From positions 62,001-126,000 of the forward strand of contig JAUICK010000002.1 in NCBI GenBank assembly GCA_030427865.1: a stretch of DNA of 64,000 nucleotides, written 5' to 3'. A program made the translations under genes and the position numbers. Position 1 is the first letter of the stretch, and the number at the start of each line of letters is the position of its first letter. The notes under the pieces were generated by a model. It saw only the letters and a list, made by a program, of their open reading frames with translations. It did no database searches and had not been told where the DNA came from. Below are positions 1 to 6,067 of the stretch, piece by piece. The stretch comes from Bacteroidia bacterium (GTDB lineage Bacteria; Bacteroidota; Bacteroidia; Flavobacteriales; Flavobacteriaceae).

Positions 1-528
1 GGGGTATTTGCACGAGAAAATCTATCTTTTGACGATGGTTTTTTTGTAAATGATAAAAAACATCAATTTGAAATTATTAAAATGATTCGCAAATATCAAC
101 CAGAAATTGTATTATGTAACGCTATTGACGATAGGCATATAGATCATCCAAAAGGAAGTAGCTTGGTTTCAGATGCTTGTTTTTTAAGTGGATTGCTAAA
201 AATAGAAACAGAATTAGAAGGGAAATTGCAAGAACATTGGAGGCCAAAACAAGTATATCATTACATACAATGGAAAAATATAAAACCAGATTTTGTGCTG
301 GATGTTACTGGTTTTATTGAAAAAAAATCAGAAGCAGTTTTAGCGTATTCTTCGCAGTTTTATGATCCTAAAAGTAACGAACCAGAAACACCTATAACCA
401 GTAAAAACTTTATAGATAGTATTAATTATAGGGCAAGAGATTTAGGAAGATTAATTGGCGTAGAATATGCAGAAGGTTTTACATCAGAGCGTTACGTTGC
501 TGTAGAAAGTTTAGATAAATTAATTTGA
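1..528 (+). CDS. bshB1: Bacillithiol biosynthesis deacetylase BshB1 (3' part)
   Basis: The frame is open from the first base of the window, so the gene begins upstream and the N-terminal metal-binding motif is not visible. What remains is about 175 residues, roughly three quarters of the usual length near 240. The visible part carries the D-R-H-x-D-H-P segment near positions 139-159 that is characteristic of PIG-L/LmbE-type deacetylases, followed by the conserved end seen in bacillithiol deacetylases (segments YSSQFYDP and EGFTSERY). The known family function is deacetylation of N-acetylglucosaminyl-malate in the cytoplasm, the second step of bacillithiol synthesis. Assignment to BshB1 rather than another PIG-L deacetylase rests on recalled family sequence. 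An ATG at position 82 is internal. Confidence 0.85.
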   Translation, partial: GVFARENLSFDDGFFVNDKKHQFEIIKMIRKYQPEIVLCNAIDDRHIDHPKGSSLVSDACFLSGLLKIETELEGKLQEHWRPKQVYHYIQWKNIKPDFVLDVTGFIEKKSEAVLAYSSQFYDPKSNEPETPITSKNFIDSINYRARDLGRLIGVEYAEGFTSERYVAVESLDKLI

Positions 529-558
529 TTTTTTATTTCTTAAAAAAAGAAAAAGAAT

Positions 559-566
559 TATATTTG
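559..566 (+). promoter_or_regulatory. Candidate -7 element for tRNA-His
   Basis: TATATTTG matches the Bacteroidota -7 consensus TAnnTTTG exactly and lies 18 bases before the tRNA. No TTG at the usual -33 distance is visible, so the match is to half of the promoter only. Confidence 0.45.
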
Positions 567-584
567 CATCCGCTAATAGCAAAT

Positions 585-660
585 GGTGATTGTAGCTCAG
601 CTGGTTAGAGCGCCGGATTGTGGTTCCGGAGGTCGCCGGTTCGAAACCGGTCTTTCACCC
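585..660 (+). tRNA. tRNA-His (anticodon GTG)
   Basis: A complete cloverleaf can be folded by eye. The D arm is GCTC/GAGC (595-598 with 608-611). The anticodon stem is CCGGA/TCCGG (613-617 with 625-629), with GTG at 620-622. The T arm is GCCGG/CCGGT (635-639 with 647-651) around TTCGAAA. The extra 5' G at 585 faces C659, the G-1:C73 pair diagnostic of tRNA-His. In this register the acceptor stem has two adjacent T-T oppositions (590/654 and 591/653). The CCA end is not encoded, since the gene is followed by CAAAAA. Confidence 0.97.
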
Positions 661-668
661 AAAAATGC

Positions 669-699
669 AAAGCCTACTCAAAACGAGTAGGCTTTTTTT
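669..699 (+). terminator. Rho-independent terminator after tRNA-His
   Basis: A perfect stem AGCCTACTC / GAGTAGGCT (671-679 with 685-693) with loop AAAAC is followed by a run of T. It begins about 10 bases after the tRNA. Confidence 0.9.
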
Positions 700-721
700 G
701 TTAAAATTCTTATCAATAAAA

Positions 722-746
722 AAACATCTCAAAAAGAGATGTTTTT
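722..746. terminator. Second hairpin with T run, possibly bidirectional
   Basis: The stem AAACATCTC / GAGATGTTT (722-730 with 736-744) with loop AAAAA is flanked by A and T runs, so it can act in either direction. It sits between the tRNA and the end of the minus-strand regulator gene at 861. The remaining bases 747-860 hold no recognisable feature. Confidence 0.7.
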
Positions 747-860
747 AATATTTTGTTTGAAGCTTAATCAAATATTGAAGGTCTTTTCAACGTAACGATG
801 TCTAAATTAGGGGAGAACTTCGTTTTAGAGTTGTTGTTTTATATTCTTTGTGGGGAATAT

Positions 861-1229
861 TTAATTAGATTGATTCACAGACTCTTCAATATTTGATATT
901 CTTTGAAGAATACCATCAGATAATTCTTCAAATTGCTTCCTAACTATGCTTTTGATCTGAAATTCTATAGGGGATCGAACTTCGCTTAGGGGTACATAGT
1001 TGTTGTTATATTTTCCTCTTCCAGTAAGTAACCACATTGGGTCGATTGCTGGTATGTTATCGATGATAGCAAACAATATAGTTTCATTGGGTTTTTTTGT
1101 ATAGTTAACAACTGCACTTATTAGTTGTTGAGAAACTCCGATTAATTCTGAAAATTGTCTTTGATTCAATTTACTATCTTTAAAAACCTTAATGATTCTT
1201 TCTGTCCTTTGTCTATCTTCATTTTTCAT
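861..1229 (-). CDS. XRE-family helix-turn-helix transcriptional regulator
   Basis: This is a small DNA-binding protein of 122 residues. The N-terminal half holds a Cro/C1-type helix-turn-helix (segments LNQRQFSELIGVSQQLISAV), followed by the segment IDPMWLLTGRGK that is common in Bacteroidota phage-repressor-like XRE proteins. The C-terminal 50 residues have no recognisable fold. A GTG at 1236-1238 would add three residues, but it overlaps the GGAG ribosome-binding site, so the ATG at 1227-1229 is preferred. A 20-bp palindrome lies 15 bases upstream and overlaps a good promoter, which suggests autoregulation. Target genes are unknown. No integrase or phage gene is adjacent, so it may be a remnant or a stand-alone regulator. 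Confidence 0.85.
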   Translation of the reverse strand: MKNEDRQRTERIIKVFKDSKLNQRQFSELIGVSQQLISAVVNYTKKPNETILFAIIDNIPAIDPMWLLTGRGKYNNNYVPLSEVRSPIEFQIKSIVRKQFEELSDGILQRISNIEESVNQSN

Positions 1230-1240
1230 TTTTATCACTC

Positions 1241-1270
1241 CAAATGTAGTAAAATTTTACTACAAACAAA
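1241..1270 (-). promoter_or_regulatory. Promoter with overlapping palindromic operator of the XRE gene
   Basis: Bases 1245-1264 form a perfect 20-bp palindrome with half-site TGTAGTAAAA. On the minus strand the sequence TACATTTG (rc of 1241-1248) is an exact -7 TAnnTTTG box, and a TTTG about 18 bases before it can serve as the -33 box. The palindrome fills the spacer and overlaps the -7 box. That arrangement would let a bound dimer block RNA polymerase. Transcription would begin only a few bases before the ATG. Confidence 0.65.
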
Positions 1271-1289
1271 GATTTTTTAATAAATTTTT

Positions 1290-2039
1290 TTAGAGGGTTT
1301 TTAAATAAGTAATTACTTCTGCTTTTTTTCTTACCGAAACAGGGATGTTAGCGTTGTCTTTTAAGATGAGGTAGCCACCATCAGATTTTATAAACTCTTT
1401 TATTTCGGATTTATTTATTAAATGACTTTGGTGTACTCTCAAAAAACCATGTGTTTTTAGCATGTCTGCATAATGCTTTAAAGTCTTGGAAACTAAAGTT
1501 TTTGTACCATTGTTAAAGTAAAATATTGTATAATTATTATCTGACTGACAGCGTATAATGTTTTCTATATTTACAACAATTATTTTGTCTTGTGTGTATA
1601 AAGATATCTTTTTAAGATTCAAATTTGGATTTGTAACTGCTTGTTTTAGAATGTTTAACTGTTCTTTTTGTGGTTCTATTTGAAGTTTTGCTTTTTGAAT
1701 AGATTTTTCTAAATCTTCTAAGGAATAGGGTTTTAAGATATAATCTATTGCAGCAAATTTAAATGCTCTTATAGCGTATTCATCACTTGCTGTAACAAAA
1801 ATGATTTTTGATGTTAGATTTGGAAATATTTCTAAAAGATCAAACCCTGTACCATCACCTAACATAATGTCTAAAAACAATATATCAGGTTGTGTTTTTT
1901 GTAATAATTTTGCAGCTTCTATAACGCTTTTAGCTTTTCCAATAACTTCTATTTCTTTAAAATTTTCAGAAATATCATTCACTAACATTTCTAATGCTAA
2001 TGAATTGTCTTCTACCACAAATGATGTGAGTTTATCCAT
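1290..2039 (-). CDS. LytTR-family response regulator (module 1)
   Basis: This is a cytoplasmic two-component response regulator of 249 residues. The N-terminal receiver domain has the acidic pair E10-D11, phospho-acceptor D57 (segment ILFLDIML), T83 and K103 (segment DYILKPY). Residues from about 145 to the end form a LytTR DNA-binding domain (segments IIRCQSDNNYTIFYF and GFLRVHQSHLINKSEI). Proteins of this kind bind pairs of direct repeats. The gene starts 8 bases after the stop codon of the sensor kinase at 2048-4027, so the two are an operon and presumably cognate partners. It resembles the regulator at 5318-6061 in size and design, which suggests an old duplication of the module. Confidence 0.93.
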   Translation of the reverse strand: MDKLTSFVVEDNSLALEMLVNDISENFKEIEVIGKAKSVIEAAKLLQKTQPDILFLDIMLGDGTGFDLLEIFPNLTSKIIFVTASDEYAIRAFKFAAIDYILKPYSLEDLEKSIQKAKLQIEPQKEQLNILKQAVTNPNLNLKKISLYTQDKIIVVNIENIIRCQSDNNYTIFYFNNGTKTLVSKTLKHYADMLKTHGFLRVHQSHLINKSEIKEFIKSDGGYLILKDNANIPVSVRKKAEVITYLKTL

Positions 2040-2047
2040 AATTAATG

Positions 2048-4027
2048 TTAATAATCTGTTTGTAACGGAATTCTAAAAGAAACTTTAGTTCCTTTAATTA
2101 GGTTGTTTTTTATAATTTCTTCGATCTTAAAATCACTTTTCGGCGATAAGTTCTCAATTCTTTCTTTAGTTACAGATAATGCTACTGACTTATGATTATT
2201 ATTATTTTTCTTTTTAGATTGATAAAAACCAACTCCGTTATCTTCTATTACAAAATATAAAAATTGATGTTTAACTTCAAACGAAATCATAAGATTTGGG
2301 TTTTCTATTTGTGTTTGAAATCCGTGTTTAATTGAATTTTCTACAAAAGGTTGAGTTAGCATTGGAGGAATTAGAATTTCTTCTGCATCTATATTGTTTA
2401 AATTAGTTTTAAAACAAAACTCAAAGTTTTTAGAACTCATTTTTTGCTCTAATTCTAAATAGTTTTTTAAAGTTTCAATTTCATCTTTTAATGTGATTTC
2501 TTCTAAACGAGAATTGTTTAACACACTTCTTAACAATACAGAAAATTGAGAAATTGTGGTATTTAATTCTTTAGATTTTCCTTTATTTCCAAGTGCTTTT
2601 ATTCCGTTTAAAACATTAAAAATAAAATGTGGATTCATTTGCAATTGCAATGCCTTTTGTTCTAAACTTATTAAGTGTTTTTCGGTTTTTAACAGGTCAA
2701 CTTCTTTTTTATTTTTCTTTTGTATATGTTTTAATCGAATATCAATAAATAAAGCAATGATGAAAAATAGGAGAGAAGTGCTTAATATGATAAACCAGGT
2801 TTTTATATATAAAGGCTTGTCTATATAAAATTGAAAAAACACTTTTTTACTGAATTTTGATCCAATTTTAGATTGTACTGAAAACTTGTATTTACCAGGT
2901 TTTAAATTTGCAAATTCTATACTATTTTTAGAACTCCAAGGAGAAACATTATTATTTAATGTGTATTGATATTGAATGTTTTTAGAATTCTCTAAATCAA
3001 TTGTTTTAAAGCTGATAGAAATATTGTTTTGATCTGGAGTTAATTCTAAATTTTTATTAAATGAAGAAATATTTTTATAATTAATAGCGATATTTTCTAT
3101 GTGAACTTGTAGGTTTTTATTATGTAAAGAAGTATTAACAGATCTGTATTTATATAAACCTTTATCTACGCTCCCAATCCAAATTGAGTTTTTATTGTCT
3201 TTATAAACTGCTGTAATTTGATTAGAAATGTTGGAATTGTATTTGTTTATTTTTCTTTTAAAAGAGAATCTATAAGCATCTAAAATTTCAATTCCGTTTC
3301 CGTTTGTAGCAATCCAAAGTTCGTTGTCAATTAGTTTTACAGCACTTATATTTTGTTCTGTTAGAATTGAAGAAATTATTTTGTTTTTTTGAATAATTTT
3401 AATTCCGTTGTTTTTAGTAGCTGCAAGTATTTTATCATTAATTTCTAAAATAGATACCACTTCATCATTTAAAATAATATCTTTTTTGTTTGGATTCTGA
3501 AGTTTATTTAAAAGCCAAAGCGATTTATTTGTTGCAATATAAGTTCCTGCTTCAGTGATTAAAACATCTTTAATTGGAAAGAAATCTATTTTTGTATGAA
3601 TTTGAAGTGGTTGTAAATACGCTTGTTTAAGTTGATAAATTCCTTGTTGTGTTGCTAAAAAATAATGACCATCATCAGCAACAATCTTGTTAATTATTTC
3701 TTTTCCTAAGAATTTATAAGTGTTGTTTTTATAAAGAAATAATCCTTTTTGATGTCCAATAAATAAAGAATCCTTTTTTAAAAAAAGACTATGGGCTTTA
3801 GAGGTTGTGTGTGTTTGAAGATTTTCAAAAATTTCTCCATCAAAACGAACCAAACCTTTATCTGTTGCTAACCATAAATAACCAATTTTATCCTGAACAA
3901 TATCATTTATAGAAACACTTGATAATCCATCTGCAATAGAAAAATGTTGAAGATTATTTTGTTGAGAAAAACCATCAAGAGTAATCATCAACAATAAAAA
4001 AAACAAAATTTTATAAACTTTTAGCAT
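2048..4027 (-). CDS. Propeller-type sensor histidine kinase, LytS-like (module 1)
   Basis: This 659-residue membrane sensor begins with a signal peptide (residues 1-22). A periplasmic beta-propeller follows, built from two-component-regulator repeats (for example GYLWLATDKGLVRFDG and NSIWIGSVDKGLYKY), to about residue 300. Next come a Y_Y_Y-like beta domain (about 305-402), one membrane helix (409-428), a short coiled coil and a histidine-kinase domain. The kinase motif is QMNPHFIFN with H467 as the likely phosphorylated residue. The ATPase N box is at 559-570 (ending VENSIKHGF) and the G box DNGVG at 596-600. It belongs to the HisKA-less LytS/YehU type that pairs with LytTR regulators. The signal sensed is unknown; polysaccharide-sensing kinases of related build exist, but no such locus is adjacent. 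Confidence 0.93.
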   Translation of the reverse strand: MLKVYKILFFLLLMITLDGFSQQNNLQHFSIADGLSSVSINDIVQDKIGYLWLATDKGLVRFDGEIFENLQTHTTSKAHSLFLKKDSLFIGHQKGLFLYKNNTYKFLGKEIINKIVADDGHYFLATQQGIYQLKQAYLQPLQIHTKIDFFPIKDVLITEAGTYIATNKSLWLLNKLQNPNKKDIILNDEVVSILEINDKILAATKNNGIKIIQKNKIISSILTEQNISAVKLIDNELWIATNGNGIEILDAYRFSFKRKINKYNSNISNQITAVYKDNKNSIWIGSVDKGLYKYRSVNTSLHNKNLQVHIENIAINYKNISSFNKNLELTPDQNNISISFKTIDLENSKNIQYQYTLNNNVSPWSSKNSIEFANLKPGKYKFSVQSKIGSKFSKKVFFQFYIDKPLYIKTWFIILSTSLLFFIIALFIDIRLKHIQKKNKKEVDLLKTEKHLISLEQKALQLQMNPHFIFNVLNGIKALGNKGKSKELNTTISQFSVLLRSVLNNSRLEEITLKDEIETLKNYLELEQKMSSKNFEFCFKTNLNNIDAEEILIPPMLTQPFVENSIKHGFQTQIENPNLMISFEVKHQFLYFVIEDNGVGFYQSKKKNNNNHKSVALSVTKERIENLSPKSDFKIEEIIKNNLIKGTKVSFRIPLQTDY

Positions 4028-4047
4028 CTATACAAACTTACTAATTA

Positions 4048-4088
4048 AAACGTCATTACACCATTTTTAATTTTGTGTAATGACGTTT
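4048..4088 (-). terminator. Terminator of the lipoprotein gene
   Basis: A perfect 14-bp stem pairs 4048-4061 with 4075-4088 (arm AAACGTCATTACAC), followed on the minus strand by a T-rich tract. It lies 26 bases after the end of the lipoprotein gene and just before the kinase gene, so it separates the two transcripts. Confidence 0.85.
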
Positions 4089-4113
4089 ATCAAACTACAA
4101 TTTCCATTCCAAA

Positions 4114-5208
4114 TTACTTCATAGCATACAAGCGTTTGTTATTTGTATCTGGCTCAATATGCTTTAAGTCTCCATAAGGTTTAATTAATGGTTTTAGTAC
4201 AACCAAACCTGTGGTTCTTCCTCTAATAGTTAATGTGCTGTTTTTTACACTCCAATTCCATCTAAATTTATCTACAGGAATGTTATATTTGTTCAATTCT
4301 ACCATTAATTCTGGTTGTTGTTCAATCCAATCCATTACTTCTTCTTGCATTGTAAATATTGGCATTTCATCATCTGTATTATGGTAACCAAATTCCCATT
4401 TAACCGGAATTGAAAACTGTTTGGTATAGGCTTCTCCCACATATCTTTCTTCTTCGTTATTTAAGGCATCATACCAATTTATATCTTTTTCTTCAGGATA
4501 TTTCTTAGCAATTTCTTTTGATAAATCTGTTTTTCCTGGCGATTTTGAAGTAGGATAAAATACATAGTAAGGTTGTGCTAAATAATGATTGGAAAATTTA
4601 CCCCCGAAAATTGTATGATAAGGAGAAGCTACAACTTTAGGCAAATGTTTTGCTGAAAAGGCATCTTTTAACGTTTTTAAAAGTGCTGTGTTTTCTACCA
4701 ACCCAGATGCGTGAAATACAATTTTTGTGTTGTTGTTTACCACATTTTTAAGTGTTGGTAAAGTGCCTTGTGTTATGCTTTTTCTTAACGTTTCTGTGGT
4801 AATTTTTTCTCCTCTTACAATGGTTTCTAAATTCATTCCTTTGTAAGGGTTACTTTGATTTACAATATGAACTTCTCCATAAGGATTCTTTGTCGCATTT
4901 TTATTTAGCCAAGTAATAATTTCTTCTAAAGAATATTGGCCATCTATAACTTTTAGTCCTTTTTCTTTAAAATACGTTCTGGCGTTTGCGTAAAAAGTTT
5001 CATTGCCTTTATCGAAACCAGCAATAAAGACAATTGGACTTCTTGTTTCAATGTTAACTTCAACTTTTTCTTCTTTTGGAAAGATGCTTTCTGCAACAAT
5101 TATTGGTTTTTTTTCTGTTTTAATTTCTTTTTTATCACAACTGATAAAAGGACTACTTAATACAATTAGACCTGTAACAAATACTGATTTTTTTAGGAAT
5201 GTTCTCAT
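4114..5208 (-). CDS. Unknown lipoprotein between two LytTR sensor modules
   Basis: The 364-residue product starts with a basic and hydrophobic signal peptide ending in the lipobox-like SPFISC, with C25 as the likely lipidated residue. I do not recognise the family. Residues 55-210 alternate beta and alpha segments (IVFIAGFDKGN, GEVHIVNQSNPY, TKIVFHASGL, KVVASPYHTIFGG). This vaguely recalls caspase-like DUF4347 proteins, but the catalytic His and Cys of that fold are not at the expected places. The C-terminal part is rich in aromatic residues (WDAL-type, FRWNWSVKNS). The gene has its own terminator, and a perfect direct repeat that could bind a LytTR regulator lies 70-100 bases upstream of its start. 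That makes it a plausible output gene of one of the flanking two-component systems. The function is unknown. Confidence 0.75.
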   Translation of the reverse strand: MRTFLKKSVFVTGLIVLSSPFISCDKKEIKTEKKPIIVAESIFPKEEKVEVNIETRSPIVFIAGFDKGNETFYANARTYFKEKGLKVIDGQYSLEEIITWLNKNATKNPYGEVHIVNQSNPYKGMNLETIVRGEKITTETLRKSITQGTLPTLKNVVNNNTKIVFHASGLVENTALLKTLKDAFSAKHLPKVVASPYHTIFGGKFSNHYLAQPYYVFYPTSKSPGKTDLSKEIAKKYPEEKDINWYDALNNEEERYVGEAYTKQFSIPVKWEFGYHNTDDEMPIFTMQEEVMDWIEQQPELMVELNKYNIPVDKFRWNWSVKNSTLTIRGRTTGLVVLKPLIKPYGDLKHIEPDTNNKRLYAMK

Positions 5209-5276
5209 AATTTCTACTTTTTTAAATGTTAATACACCGTAAAAGTAGAAGAGAAGTAAAGTAAAATTTTGCCTAC

Positions 5277-5309
5277 ATTAGAATTCGTGAAAAGTGAATT
5301 AGAATTCGT
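5277..5309. promoter_or_regulatory. Candidate LytTR operator: perfect direct repeat with 21-bp period
   Basis: ATTAGAATTCGT occurs at 5277-5288 and again at 5298-5309, on the same face of the helix. LytTR regulators are known to bind two direct repeats about two helical turns apart. The site lies just 8 bases from the end of a LytTR regulator gene and upstream of the lipoprotein gene, whose start is at 5208. No exact TAnnTTTG box is seen between the repeats and that start, which would fit an activator-dependent promoter. Confidence 0.6.
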
Positions 5310-5317
5310 AATTAATC

Positions 5318-6061
5318 TTAAAATTTAAAGTATTCTAATTTTTTTAAAAAGCTACTCTTTTTTCTTTGGGATATGGTTAAAGTTGATTTATCTGACATTA
5401 CTACATACCCTCCATCTTTATTAATATATTTTATAAGATGATTTATATTAATTAAATATGAATGATGTATTCTTTCAAAGCCTTGGTTGTTTAAAATCAA
5501 TTCTAAATCTTTTAAAGTTTTAGTTACAAGAATTTTACTGCCATTTTTTAAATGAATATTTGTATAATTTCCTTCAGAAATACATTTAATTATATTATCA
5601 ACTTCATAAATATTTACTCCTTCAGATGTATGCAAAGCAATTTTTCTTAACTGATTTATTTTATTATTTTCTACAAATAATTTTATCTTTTCTAAAAAAA
5701 AAGTTTCATTATATTTTTTTGCTTTTAAAATTGCGCTTTTTAATTCTTTAGAGTTAATGGGTTTTAAAAGGTAATCTAAAGCAGAAGCTTTTATAGCCTT
5801 TAATGCATATTGGCTATATGCAGTAGTAAAAATAATTTTAAAATTTATATGATTTATTTGTTCTAAAATCTCAAAACTATTACCGTCAGATAACTGAATA
5901 TCCATAAAAACCAATTCTGGATTTAAAGATTTTATTTTAGATACACCTTCTTTAATATTTGCTGCAACACCAATAATATTTATGTCAGAGCAATTCATTT
6001 TTAGTTCATATTTTAAAGCCGAAACCGCTTGGGGTTCATCTTCTACTATTAATGCGTTCAT
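5318..6061 (-). CDS. LytTR-family response regulator (module 2)
   Basis: The protein has 247 residues. Its receiver domain has the acidic residues E7-D8, the phospho-acceptor D54 (segment LVFMDIQLSDG) and K100 (segment DYLLKPI). Residues from about 140 onward form a LytTR DNA-binding domain (segments IIKCISEGNYTNIHL and GFERIHHSYLININHL). It starts 6 bases after the stop of the kinase gene at 6068-8920, so kinase and regulator form one transcript in that order. The gene ends 8 bases before the direct repeat that is the best candidate binding site in this region. Whether it regulates itself, the lipoprotein or distant genes cannot be told from sequence. Confidence 0.93.
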   Translation of the reverse strand: MNALIVEDEPQAVSALKYELKMNCSDINIIGVAANIKEGVSKIKSLNPELVFMDIQLSDGNSFEILEQINHINFKIIFTTAYSQYALKAIKASALDYLLKPINSKELKSAILKAKKYNETFFLEKIKLFVENNKINQLRKIALHTSEGVNIYEVDNIIKCISEGNYTNIHLKNGSKILVTKTLKDLELILNNQGFERIHHSYLININHLIKYINKDGGYVVMSDKSTLTISQRKKSSFLKKLEYFKF

Positions 6062-6067
6062 AATTAA

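Noticed and set aside
585..1270. tRNA-His followed by an XRE repressor gene as the edge of an integrated phage or island
   Set aside because: No integrase gene, no second copy of the tRNA 3' end and no phage genes are present; the genes that follow are ordinary signalling genes.
1801..2076. A 91-codon plus-strand frame over the first LytTR regulator
   Set aside because: It is the antisense shadow of a clear receiver domain, and its composition (mostly Ile, Asn, Ser) has no protein features.
5277..5309. The direct repeat as a CRISPR fragment
   Set aside because: Only two units of 12 bp with a 9-bp spacer; no array and no cas genes.
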